A model generated the notes under the pieces. That model had not been told where the DNA came from and did not search any database. It was given only the letters and a program-made list of their open reading frames with translations. The position numbers and the translations under genes are program-made. From assembly GCF_022179445.1 (NCBI RefSeq), contig NZ_BPQU01000005.1, positions 62,001-126,000 on the forward strand: a stretch of DNA of 64,000 bases. The letters run 5' to 3'. Positions 17,638-25,509 of this stretch are shown piece after piece. Position 1 is the stretch's first letter. The number at the start of each line of letters is the position of its first letter. Source of the DNA: Methylobacterium mesophilicum. Its GTDB lineage: Bacteria; Pseudomonadota; Alphaproteobacteria; Rhizobiales; Beijerinckiaceae.

Positions 17638-18609
17638 TCACTCGACCGGGATGGCCGTGGCCTCGCGGACGGGGGCGACGGCGGGCGCCGCGCGGCGCGG
17701 CGTGGCGGCGGCCAGCAGCTGGATCGACGGGCGGCGCGGCGGCAGCGGCACGTCCACGGTCTCAGTCACCCCGGCGGCCGCCGCCGCTGGCGTCATCGCG
17801 GCGCCCTGGAACGCCGCGGCCGGCTCGGCCTGCGGGGACAGGCGCAACTCGGCGAGCTGGGCCGGCGCGGCCTCCGAAGCCGCGCTGCCGAGGCCGGCCG
17901 GACGGCGCGGCGGCAGCGGGACCTCAACGGTCTCGACCGCGGCCATCTGAACGGCGGCGCCCGGCGCGGCACCCGCGGCGGCGGGCTCGACGGACAGGCT
18001 CGCATACGCGACGGCGCCGCTGAGGGCGTCCGGACGCCGGGGCGGGAGCGGGACCTCGACCGTCTCGCTCGGCACCGCCGCCACCGTGGCGGCGGTGGGT
18101 GCGTAGGCCAGGGCCCCGGAGGCGGCGCCGGAATCCGTGACGCCGCCGCCGAACAGGCTCGCCAACGCGCTGGCCGAGGCCGCCACGGGGGCCACCACCG
18201 AGGCGACCTCGCTGGAGATGCCCTGGCGCTTGGCCGCGTAGTAATAGCCGCGGTTGTAGTACTGGTAGGCTTGGCTGACGTTGCCCTGGGCGGTGCGGTA
18301 GGCGCCCGCCAGGTAGGCGACGCCGTAGCGCAGGTTGGTCGCCGGATCGTACAGGCCGGCCGCGTCGCCGGTGTATCCGAGGCTGCGCGCCGTCGCGTGC
18401 TTGATCTGCATCAGCCCGAGGGCGCTGCCGCCCTTGGCCTTCGGGTTGTAGTTGCTCTCGCGCTTGACCACCGCGTGGACGAAGCTCGCCGGGACGCCGT
18501 TTGCCTTGGCCTGCTGCTCGATCAGCGCATCGATGTTGTCGCGCGCGCCCTGCCCGAAGGCGGCGACGGGCACGACCGCGAGAGCGGCAGCCAGGAAGAG
18601 GCGATGCAT
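17638..18609 (-). CDS. Lytic transglycosylase with a proline-rich repeat tail
   Basis: 323 residues from ATG 18609, giving a signal peptide (MHRLFLAAALAVVPVAAFG). Residues ~20-140 are an SLT domain: KRESNYNPKAKGGSALGLMQI has the catalytic glutamate, and NLRYGVAYLAG follows. It cleaves peptidoglycan in the periplasm. The C-terminal half is low complexity and carries three copies of ETVEVPLPPRRP (the third has VDVPLPPRRP), about 45-55 residues apart. The tail may bind a protein partner or the cell wall (inference). Confidence 0.9.
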   Translation of the reverse strand: MHRLFLAAALAVVPVAAFGQGARDNIDALIEQQAKANGVPASFVHAVVKRESNYNPKAKGGSALGLMQIKHATARSLGYTGDAAGLYDPATNLRYGVAYLAGAYRTAQGNVSQAYQYYNRGYYYAAKRQGISSEVASVVAPVAASASALASLFGGGVTDSGAASGALAYAPTAATVAAVPSETVEVPLPPRRPDALSGAVAYASLSVEPAAAGAAPGAAVQMAAVETVEVPLPPRRPAGLGSAASEAAPAQLAELRLSPQAEPAAAFQGAAMTPAAAAAGVTETVDVPLPPRRPSIQLLAAATPRRAAPAVAPVREATAIPVE

Positions 18610-18792
18610 TCCGAGACCCGGTCCTGCTTCTACTGTGGTCAAGCTAGGTCGCGGGGAAATGAGGCCGGAAAGGGGCCCGGATCCGGCAGCCTGTGGGCGA
18701 GCGGGGTGTCGGGCGCCCCTGTGCCTTGTCCGCCACAGGGCGGCGCCGTCGGTTAACCATTCCGGTTATCCACAGCGTGTGGGCCTGGACGC

Positions 18793-19605
18793 TCAGGGCA
18801 GGATGAAGCGCGCGACCCCGTGGGCGAAGCCGTCCGCGCCGTTGCCGTCCGTCACGGCGCTGGCGGCCGCCTTCACGCCCGGCTCGGCATTGCCCATCGC
18901 CACCGAGAATCCGCTGCGGGCGAACATCGGCCGGTCGTTCCCGGCATCCCCGAAGGTCGCGATCCGCTCGGGCGGGATGCGCAGATGCGCGCTCATCCAG
19001 GCCACGAACTGCCCCTTGTCGAGCCCGGGCGGCGTCACGTCGAGATAATAGGCCTGCGAGCGGTGCACGGTGGCGCGGCCGGCCAGCGCGGTCCCGATCC
19101 GGGCCTCGCAATCGGCCAGGTGCGCGTGGTCCCGGCTGACCCCGACGATCTTCGAGGCCGCCCCCATCAGGCTGCCGAGATCGGCCACCACGCGCGGCTC
19201 GGCGTCGATCGTCCGGCGTTCGAGATCCGCGTAGGGGCCCTCCGGGTCGCGCAGGCACCAGGCCCCCGCGGCGAAGACCCAGACGTCGAGATCCTCGGCC
19301 TGAAGGCGCTCCAGCGCCGCCCGCGCGGCCGCTTCCGGGATCAGCCGCTCCTCGATGATCGAGAGATCGGGCCGGACCACGCTGGCGCCGTTGAACGCCC
19401 CCATCGGCAGGTCGAGGCCGAGGGCGTCGACGAGGCCGCGAAGGCCCAGCGGCGGCCGGGCCGACGCGATGCTGAACCCGATCCCGGCCGCGCGCAGGCG
19501 CTTCACCGCCGCGACCGTCGAGGCGGCGAGCTGCTTGTCGTCGGTCACCAGCGTGCCGTCGACATCGGAGATCACCAGGGCGATGCCGGTCGCCTTCGTC
19601 GCCAT
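18793..19605 (-). CDS. HAD-superfamily (Cof-type) hydrolase
   Basis: 270 residues. The nucleophile motif is VISDVDGTLVTDDK near residue 12, with the C-terminal ERIATFGDAGNDRPMF acidic motif and a C2-type cap between. Cof-like members dephosphorylate sugar phosphates or related metabolites in the cytoplasm. It begins 3 bp after the gluconokinase gene, so the pair is an operon and a sugar-phosphate substrate is likely (inference). Confidence 0.9.
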   Translation of the reverse strand: MATKATGIALVISDVDGTLVTDDKQLAASTVAAVKRLRAAGIGFSIASARPPLGLRGLVDALGLDLPMGAFNGASVVRPDLSIIEERLIPEAAARAALERLQAEDLDVWVFAAGAWCLRDPEGPYADLERRTIDAEPRVVADLGSLMGAASKIVGVSRDHAHLADCEARIGTALAGRATVHRSQAYYLDVTPPGLDKGQFVAWMSAHLRIPPERIATFGDAGNDRPMFARSGFSVAMGNAEPGVKAAASAVTDGNGADGFAHGVARFILP

Positions 19606-19608
19606 CGC

Positions 19609-20184
19609 TCAGGTCCTTCCGGCGGGGAGGGGGGATTCCGCGGCGAGCTGCGCCACGACGCGGCCGGCGACGGCCTCCGGCGGCGCGTCGATCCCCACGA
19701 TGACCGGGTGCTCGTCGGGGCCGGGGATCTCCAGGGTGGCGAACTGGCTGTCCAGCAGCCGGGGCGACATGAAGTGGCCGTGGCGCTCGGCGAGGCGCCG
19801 GGACACCAGGGCCCTGTCGCCGTCCAGGTAGACGATGCGGACGCGCCGGCTCCCGCGGGTGAGCACGTCCCGGTACGTCCGGCGCAGGGCCGAGCAGACC
19901 ACCACGCCGGATTCGCCGGCTTCCAGCCGATGCTGGATCCAGACCGCGATCCGGGCGAGCCAGGGCGCGCGGTCCTCGTCGTCCAGCGCGTGGCCCGCAT
20001 GCATCTTGGCCACGTGCTCGGGGGTGTGGAAGCTGTCGCCGTCCACGAAGATCCAGCCGAGCCGCTCGGCGATCAGCGCGCCGACGGTGCTCTTGCCCGA
20101 GCCCGAGACGCCCATGACCACGAGGACCTGCGCCGCCCGCGCGGCCGCTCCGGCTTCGTTCTGCATCCGCCCACCCGCGCTCAT
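19609..20184 (-). CDS. gntK: Gluconokinase
   Basis: 191 residues from ATG 20184; ATG 20166 and ATG 20211 are also in frame and no clear ribosome site decides between them. P-loop MGVSGSGKSTVG near the N-terminus, the family's FVDGDSFHTPEHVAKM, CSALRRTYRDVL and GHFMSPRLLDSQF motifs are all present. It phosphorylates D-gluconate to 6-phosphogluconate. No gluconate transporter or Entner-Doudoroff gene is adjacent. Confidence 0.92.
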   Translation of the reverse strand: MSAGGRMQNEAGAAARAAQVLVVMGVSGSGKSTVGALIAERLGWIFVDGDSFHTPEHVAKMHAGHALDDEDRAPWLARIAVWIQHRLEAGESGVVVCSALRRTYRDVLTRGSRRVRIVYLDGDRALVSRRLAERHGHFMSPRLLDSQFATLEIPGPDEHPVIVGIDAPPEAVAGRVVAQLAAESPLPAGRT

Positions 20185-20296
20185 CCGGACCACGCCGCTC
20201 CGGGGCGCCACGCTGCGCCATGGGGTTCATCAATAGGCTCGGCGGCCGGGAAGGAAAGGTTCCTGGGGAACAGCAGGCGATGCGCCGACAACCCGT

Positions 20297-20321
20297 GGAA
20301 CCCCCGCTGGGGCGGCACGTT
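20297..20321 (+). promoter_or_regulatory. EcfG-type general stress promoter before the DUF3072 gene
   Basis: GGAAC at 20297-20301 and CGTT at 20318-20321 are separated by 16 bp, a full match to the GGAAC-N16/17-CGTT consensus of the alphaproteobacterial general stress sigma factor EcfG. The -10 part lies about 40 bp before the start codon, at a natural distance. Regulation by EcfG/PhyR is inferred from this match. Confidence 0.6.
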
Positions 20322-20361
20322 CCCCCCGGCGACGACAGAACATTTCAGGAACGAGGGTCCC

Positions 20362-20613
20362 ATGGCCAAGGCAGCCGACAAGCACGACGCGACCCAGGAC
20401 AACCCGAAGACCGATCCGAAGGACGTCTCGAACCAGATCAAGGATCCGGATCAGTGGACCACCGGCGGTGAGCCGATGACCGGGGCGCAGGCTTCGTACC
20501 TCAAGACCTTGTCGGAAGAGGCCAAGGAGCCGGAGGCCTTCGACTCGGACATCGACAAGGCCGAGGCGTCCAAGCGGATCGACGACCTGCGCCACAAGGC
20601 CGGCCACGCCTGA
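20362..20613 (+). CDS. DUF3072 family small stress-type protein
   Basis: 83 residues from ATG 20362, behind GGAACGAGG. Highly charged and hydrophilic; the C-terminal half (MTGAQASYLKTLSEEA, DKAEASKRIDDLR) matches the DUF3072 family. No signal peptide or membrane span. The EcfG-type promoter directly upstream and the hairpin directly downstream make it a monocistronic general-stress gene (inference). Biochemical role unknown. Confidence 0.88.
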   Translation: MAKAADKHDATQDNPKTDPKDVSNQIKDPDQWTTGGEPMTGAQASYLKTLSEEAKEPEAFDSDIDKAEASKRIDDLRHKAGHA

Positions 20614-20667
20614 GCGACCCCGGCCCGACGCGCCCTGGACGGGTCCGGGCCGCGTCATCGGACATGT

Positions 20668-20703
20668 CGAAAGGTCGGCGCCTTCACGGGTGCCGGCCTT
20701 TCG
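20668..20703 (+). terminator. Terminator-like hairpin after the DUF3072 gene
   Basis: CGAAAGGTCGGCGCC and GGGTGCCGGCCTTTCG pair with few mismatches around TTCAC, and the descending arm ends in CCTTTCG. It lies about 55 bp after the stop codon. The 316-bp gap to the pilin gene shows nothing else except a presumed pilin promoter. Confidence 0.55.
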
Positions 20704-20929
20704 TCGTTCGGATCCACGTCGCGAAGGCGATGTTTCGAAGACACTATTAAGCCGGCGGCAATGGGAACCCGGTTAGACGTTTCCATCGCGCCGGGCGGCG
20801 AGAGCGCTCATCGTCGGCGTGGATACCGGTTTATGCGTGCGCGAGCGTGTTGAACCAGGGGCCGGGAGACGAGCCCGATCGCGATACGATCGGGTGCGGA
20901 TCCGGGCGCAGGGGAAGTCGGAGTCACGG

Positions 20930-21172
20930 ATGGCGGAGCCGAGCTGCGAGGGATCGAAGGCGGCTTCCGGACGATCCCGCAGCCGTGGGCGCGACCTCGC
21001 CCGGCGGGCGCCGTCGCGCTTCGCCGCGGACGCCCGCGGTTCCACCGCGATGGAATACGCCCTGATCGGCGCGCTGATCTTCATCGTCGCGGCCGGCAGC
21101 ATCCGGTATTACGGCTCCCGGATGACCCCGATCTACGAGCGCATCAGCACGACGGTGAGCCAAGCCAATTGA
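20930..21172 (+). CDS. Flp/Fap-type (type IVb) pilin subunit
   Basis: 80 residues from ATG 20930. A long basic leader is followed by the prepilin peptidase site ARG/STAMEY, with Glu at +5 and Tyr at +6 as required, then the hydrophobic helix ALIGALIFIVAAGSI. The leader (about 49 residues) is longer than the usual 15-30. No tad or cpa assembly genes are nearby, so assembly would depend on a locus elsewhere. Confidence 0.88.
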   Translation: MAEPSCEGSKAASGRSRSRGRDLARRAPSRFAADARGSTAMEYALIGALIFIVAAGSIRYYGSRMTPIYERISTTVSQAN

Positions 21173-21351
21173 GGGGCGCCGTTCCGGCTCCGGCCGTAAA
21201 GTTTTCGTCGGCGTGCCCCGAAAAAGCTGTGCTTAGTGAGGATGAAACCGCTCGCTCGGCCGTCGCGGGCGCAGTGTGGCCCACCCGCTACGGACACCCC
21301 GGCCGCTATGGGCTAGGCACGGGCTCGGCAAAACCGATGGGCAACATCTGG

Positions 21352-22521
21352 ATGCGCAAACTTTCCCTCGCTCTGCTCGCCGCGACGGCGATGTCGGGCT
21401 GCTCGTACCTGCCCGCGGCGGGTCCGACGGCGAGCGCGATCCAGGCCGGCGCGGAAGTCGCCACCGCCGACGGCGGCACGCTCGCCCGCTACGAGATCAT
21501 CGACGTCACCCCATCCGTGATCGAGGCTCTGCGCGGCCGCCCCCTCGACAGCCTGCTCGCCTCCTTCGGCGACCACCGCCCCTCCACCGAGCCGGTGATC
21601 GGCATCGGCGACATGGTCTCGGTCTCGGTCTGGGAGGCCGGCTCCGGCGGCCTGTTCTCCGGACCCCTGGTCGCCGACCGCTTCTCCGCCGGCTCCAAGT
21701 CCGCCCTCATCCCCGAGCAGCCGGTCGGCCGCGACGGCGCGATCTCGGTGCCCTATGCCGGGCGCATCAAGGTCGCCGGCCGCCGGCCCCAGGACGTCCA
21801 GGGCCTGATCGAGAACGAACTCGCCGGCAAGGCGATCCAGCCGCAGGTGCTGGTCTCGGTCACCCGGCCGATCAGCCAGGCGGTCACCGTCACCGGCGAG
21901 GGCGCCGCCGGCGCGCGCCTGCCGCTCTCGGGCCACGGCGACCGCATCCTCGACGTCATCGCGTCGGCCGGCGGCAACCGCTCGCCGGTCTCGGAGACCT
22001 TCGTGCGCCTGTCGCGCGGGCCGGTCACCGCCACGGTGCCGCTGACCACCGTGGTATCGAACCCCAAGGAAAACATCTACCTGCGGCCCAACGACGTGCT
22101 CACCCTGGTGCGCGACCCGCAGACCTTCCTGGCGGTGGGCGCGCTCGGCCAGGCCACGGAACTGCCGTTCCAGGCCGACGGCATCACGCTCGCTCAGGCG
22201 CTCGCCAAGGCGCGCGGCCTGTCGGACTTCGCCGCCGACCCGGCCGGCACCTTCATCTTCCGGTTCGAGCCCGCCAGCGTGGTGCGCCGGCTCAACCCGG
22301 CCACCAAGCTCACCGGCACGCCGCTGGTGCCGGTGGTGTACCGGATCAACATGCGCGACCCCAACAGCCTGTTCACCACCCAGGCGTTCCGCATGCGCAA
22401 CCGCGACCTGATCTACGTCTCGAACGCCCCGTTCACCGAGGTCTCGAAGGTGCTGTCCGTCTTCACCTCCGTCACCGGCCCGGTCTCCTCGGTGGCGACC
22501 GCCTACTATTACGCGAAGTAA
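21352..22521 (+). CDS. Wza-like polysaccharide export lipoprotein
   Basis: 389 residues from ATG 21352 (ATG 21337 also possible). A lipoprotein signal (LSLALLAATAMSGC) places it in the outer membrane. A Poly_export domain (GIGDMVSVSVWEAG, GRDGAISVPYAGRIKVAGR) is followed by SLBB-type segments (GDRILDVIASAGG and FQADGITLAQALAKARG). Proteins of this class form the outer-membrane channel for exopolysaccharide. No glycosyltransferase or tyrosine-kinase genes accompany it here. Confidence 0.92.
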   Translation: MRKLSLALLAATAMSGCSYLPAAGPTASAIQAGAEVATADGGTLARYEIIDVTPSVIEALRGRPLDSLLASFGDHRPSTEPVIGIGDMVSVSVWEAGSGGLFSGPLVADRFSAGSKSALIPEQPVGRDGAISVPYAGRIKVAGRRPQDVQGLIENELAGKAIQPQVLVSVTRPISQAVTVTGEGAAGARLPLSGHGDRILDVIASAGGNRSPVSETFVRLSRGPVTATVPLTTVVSNPKENIYLRPNDVLTLVRDPQTFLAVGALGQATELPFQADGITLAQALAKARGLSDFAADPAGTFIFRFEPASVVRRLNPATKLTGTPLVPVVYRINMRDPNSLFTTQAFRMRNRDLIYVSNAPFTEVSKVLSVFTSVTGPVSSVATAYYYAK

Positions 22522-22683
22522 GCACGGGACGACTTTCGCGCGTCGGCGGAAAACAATCGCGTTCCGCCGCGTCCTCGCGTATGGGCTTTGCGTGCGGTTT
22601 GGTGCGGCGCGGGAGCGCCCGGACGGAGCCGCGACCCGCCCGCGCCGGTGGCTGACTCGCGCAAGGATGCCTAGAAGAGCCCG

Positions 22684-23820
22684 ATGAAGATCGGACGCGT
22701 CGTCTCCGCCCGCGGGCTGTTCCGGCCCACGCTGTTCCCCTTGAGCCTGTGTCTCGCGCTCCTGTCGGCCGGGCCGGCGGCGGCCGATGTCGTGGTCGGC
22801 GTCGCGGTCCCGCGCTCGGGCCCCTACGTGGCGGTGGGCGAGCAGGTGCTGCGCGGCGTCGAGGCCGCGGCCCGGGACGCCAACGCCATGGGCGGGATCG
22901 ACGGGCAGCCCGTCACCCTCGACGTGCAGGACGATGCCTGCGACTCGAACACCGCCACCGCGGTCGCCAACCACTTCGTGCGCTCCAACGTGCGCCTCGT
23001 CGTCGGCCATGTCTGCTCGAACGCCTCGATCGCGGCCTCCGACATCTACGCCCAGAACGGCATCGTGATGATCAGCGCGGCCTCGGTGTCGGCCCGGCTC
23101 ACGGACCGGGGGCTGCCGAACGTCTTCCGGGTCTGCGGGCGCGACGACGACCAGGCCCGGCTCTCCGCCGCGGTGCTCGCCGAGCGCTTCCGCGACCGCA
23201 AGATCGCGCTGATCCAGGACCAGACCCCGGCCTCCCGGACGCTGGCGGCCGCCACCAAGGACAACCTCAACCGGATCGGCATCAACGAGGCCCTGTCCCT
23301 GTCGTTCGCGCCGAGCGACGCCGACGACGCCGCCCTGGTGGACCGGCTCAAGGGCGCGGGGATCGAGGTGGTGTATTACGGCGGCGACGCCGCCGAGATG
23401 GGCCGCCTCGTGAAGGTCGCCGCCGATCGCGGCTACCGTCCGCAATGGTTCGGCACCTCGGCGATCGCGACGCCGGACTTCGCCAAGGTCGCGGGCTCGG
23501 CCAGCAACGGCGTGCTGATGACCTTCTACCTCGATCCGAGCCGCCAGCCCGCCGCCGCCGCCGTCGTGAAGGCGTTCAAGGCCGAGGGCGTCGATCCCAC
23601 CGGCTCGACCGTCTACGGCTACGCGGCCCTCCAGGCGCTGGTCGCGGCCGGCAACTTCGCCCACTCGGTCGAGCCGAAGCCGATCGCCCAGGCGCTCCAT
23701 ACGGAGCGGTTCGACGTCGTGCTCGGCACGGTCGGGTTCGATTCCAAGGGCGACGTCACCGCCCAGGGCTATGTTCTGTATGTTTGGAAGGACGGGAGCT
23801 TTACGCCCGCCGGGAAGTGA
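22684..23820 (+). CDS. Branched-chain amino acid-type ABC transporter substrate-binding protein
   Basis: 378 residues with a signal peptide ending AGPAAA. Periplasmic LIV-binding fold: VGVAVPRSGPYVAVGEQVLRGVEAA at the N-terminus, VVGHVCSNASIAAS for ligand contact, and VYGYAALQALVAAG late. Two conserved cysteines (DDACDS and GHVCS) resemble the disulfide of Leu-binding proteins. No permease or ATPase gene is adjacent, so it is an orphan receptor or serves a distant transporter. Confidence 0.9.
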   Translation: MKIGRVVSARGLFRPTLFPLSLCLALLSAGPAAADVVVGVAVPRSGPYVAVGEQVLRGVEAAARDANAMGGIDGQPVTLDVQDDACDSNTATAVANHFVRSNVRLVVGHVCSNASIAASDIYAQNGIVMISAASVSARLTDRGLPNVFRVCGRDDDQARLSAAVLAERFRDRKIALIQDQTPASRTLAAATKDNLNRIGINEALSLSFAPSDADDAALVDRLKGAGIEVVYYGGDAAEMGRLVKVAADRGYRPQWFGTSAIATPDFAKVAGSASNGVLMTFYLDPSRQPAAAAVVKAFKAEGVDPTGSTVYGYAALQALVAAGNFAHSVEPKPIAQALHTERFDVVLGTVGFDSKGDVTAQGYVLYVWKDGSFTPAGK

Positions 23821-23830
23821 GGACCGGGTC

Positions 23831-24256
23831 TCAGGCTCCGGCCGAAAGCCGCGCCTTGGCGGCCTGGGCCAGGAAGGCGGATCGGCTCTCGCCGGTCGCC
23901 TCGGCGGCCCGGTCGATCCGCCGGAGGAGGCCTTCCTCCATCGAGATGTTGACGCGTACGGCCCTGCCAGGAAGCTCGACCTGCACGAGCGCAATCATCG
24001 CGTCGCCGCTGTCCTCTTGAAAACCGGGATCGCCGCGCAACTCATCCAGCCCGCGTAGGCGCGGGGCTTCCTCGCCATCCTCCGCCATCCCGGCGACGTG
24101 GAAGGCCAGCATCTCGGCGGCCTTGCGATAAAGCGTGTCGAGATCGCCCGCGACCGTGGTCGCCCCCGGGAAATCCGGGAAGGAGGCGCCGAACCGGCCG
24201 TCCTCCTGGTGCACCAGCATGACGACGTGAGCCATATCCGCCATCTCGGTTCTCAT
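23831..24256 (-). CDS. hicB: HicB-family antitoxin (module 1, ribbon-helix-helix type)
   Basis: 141 residues from ATG 24256, which has CCGGAG 5 bp upstream. An N-terminal HicB fold (AHVVMLVHQEDGRFGASFPDFPGATTVAGDLD) is followed by a C-terminal ribbon-helix-helix (VRVNISMEEGLLRRIDRAAEATG). HicB neutralises HicA and represses its own operon. It lies 49 bp downstream of the toxin gene on the same strand. Confidence 0.9.
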   Translation of the reverse strand: MRTEMADMAHVVMLVHQEDGRFGASFPDFPGATTVAGDLDTLYRKAAEMLAFHVAGMAEDGEEAPRLRGLDELRGDPGFQEDSGDAMIALVQVELPGRAVRVNISMEEGLLRRIDRAAEATGESRSAFLAQAAKARLSAGA

Positions 24257-24305
24257 CGATACTCCGGGGAGGCTTCTTGCCCAGATAGGTTTGCTGCCTG
24301 CCCTC

Positions 24306-24515
24306 TCACCAAACCCATCCGGCTTGCCGATAGATGCTGCGCAGGGTTCCGGTCGGGATCTCCGACTCGCCTGCGTCGATCGTGACCCGTCCGGGTTTGC
24401 TCGCATGCTTGAACTGGATGTGGTCTCCAGGGCCCTTTCGGACAACGAACCATCCGTCCTTCTGAAGTACCGTCATCACCGCACGGGTTTTGCGCTCGCG
24501 CGCCGGTCTCGACAT
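24306..24515 (-). CDS. hicA: HicA-family mRNA interferase toxin (module 1)
   Basis: 69 residues. The dsRBD-like HicA signature is intact: LQKDGWFVVRKGPGDHIQFKHASKPG with the catalytic His in GDHIQF, then SEIPTGTLRSIYRQAG. HicA toxins cleave mRNA until bound by HicB. Toxin-first order with the antitoxin following is the standard arrangement. Both proteins look complete, so the module is probably functional. Confidence 0.9.
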   Translation of the reverse strand: MSRPARERKTRAVMTVLQKDGWFVVRKGPGDHIQFKHASKPGRVTIDAGESEIPTGTLRSIYRQAGWVW

Positions 24516-24743
24516 CCCGGGAACACTTTCGGCCCGCCTGCCGCTCCGCGCTTCCTGGGTCAGGGATCCACGCGAAGATTCGATACGACAGCCTGATCCT
24601 TGAGTGTTTCCTCCTGCGTAGGATTACACAAGTCGCAGCCCAGAGCAACAATCCGTGTGTATGTTTGCGCAATACCCGTCCGTACGCGATGCGAGAATGA
24701 GGCTTCGCTGCATCTCGTCGGAGCGCCTGATCCGAACAATCTC

Positions 24744-25358
24744 CTACCCCCGTTCGGCGGCATCGACCTCGGCCCCCCGGCCCAGCCCGCGCAGCAGCTC
24801 GGCCAGGTGCGGCCGCACCCGCAGCTGCAGCGTATGGAGCTGGCGGACCGCCTCGCTGAGCCGGCCTGCGCGGCCGAGCATCCCATCCGCGAAACCGATC
24901 ATCCGGGCGTTGGGCCAGGCCGGCTCGCGCAGGGCGTGGAGGCGGGCCACCAGGGCCTCGGCGGAAACGTCGGGTTCGGCCTGGGCGAACAGCATCAGCA
25001 GCGCCGCCGTGGAGCGCGACAGGCCGTAATGGCAATGGACCAGGAGGTGGCCCGCGCCGTCGAGGTCGCGCCCGAAGCCGAGGATCGCCGCGACATGCTC
25101 GGGCTCGGGCGGCACGAGGCCGTCGCCCGGGCCGAGGCAATCGTGGAAGTGCAGGGTCGTGCGGGCATGGGTGCCGTAGGCGGCGAACGCCTCCGGCTCG
25201 GGCGTGCCGGGATCGAGCAGCGACAGGACGTGGCTGACCCCGCTCGCGCCGTGCCCGGCCAGCTCCTCCAGGCCGCACACGGTGTGCAGGGTGACGTCGG
25301 GCAGGGGCAGGTCGGAGAGGGGCATATCGGGGAGGGGCATATCGGAATCGGCTCGCAT
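24744..25358 (-). CDS. Dual-specificity/tyrosine phosphatase-like protein
   Basis: 204 residues from ATG 25358. The CX5R active site is HCHYGLSRST (Cys and Arg present), with a general-acid candidate Asp upstream (HFHDCLGPGD). This indicates a cytoplasmic protein phosphatase of the DSP/PTP superfamily. Residues ~6-24 are a degenerate four-copy pentapeptide repeat (DMPLP, DMPLS, DLPLP, DVTLH). It is divergent from the TRAP-binding protein gene. Substrate unknown. Confidence 0.85.
   Translation of the reverse strand: MRADSDMPLPDMPLSDLPLPDVTLHTVCGLEELAGHGASGVSHVLSLLDPGTPEPEAFAAYGTHARTTLHFHDCLGPGDGLVPPEPEHVAAILGFGRDLDGAGHLLVHCHYGLSRSTAALLMLFAQAEPDVSAEALVARLHALREPAWPNARMIGFADGMLGRAGRLSEAVRQLHTLQLRVRPHLAELLRGLGRGAEVDAAERG
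25284..25343 (-). repeat. Degenerate 15-bp tandem repeat inside the phosphatase gene
   Basis: Four in-frame units of 15 bp encode D-x-P-L-x. The first two units are nearly identical at the DNA level (GGGGCATATCGG repeated on the + strand) and the last two have drifted, so the array may vary between strains. Confidence 0.6.
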
Positions 25359-25509
25359 GGTCGGGCGCCTATCACGGGGGCGGTGCGGTTTCGAGGCGCC
25401 ATGGCGCCACGGCGGCGGCCCCCGTTCCGCGGGCGCTTTCGAGAACACCCGCGGACGTGCTACCTGCGCGCCGACCTTCCGCCGGCCGGATTGGACACGC
25501 TGAGACGAG

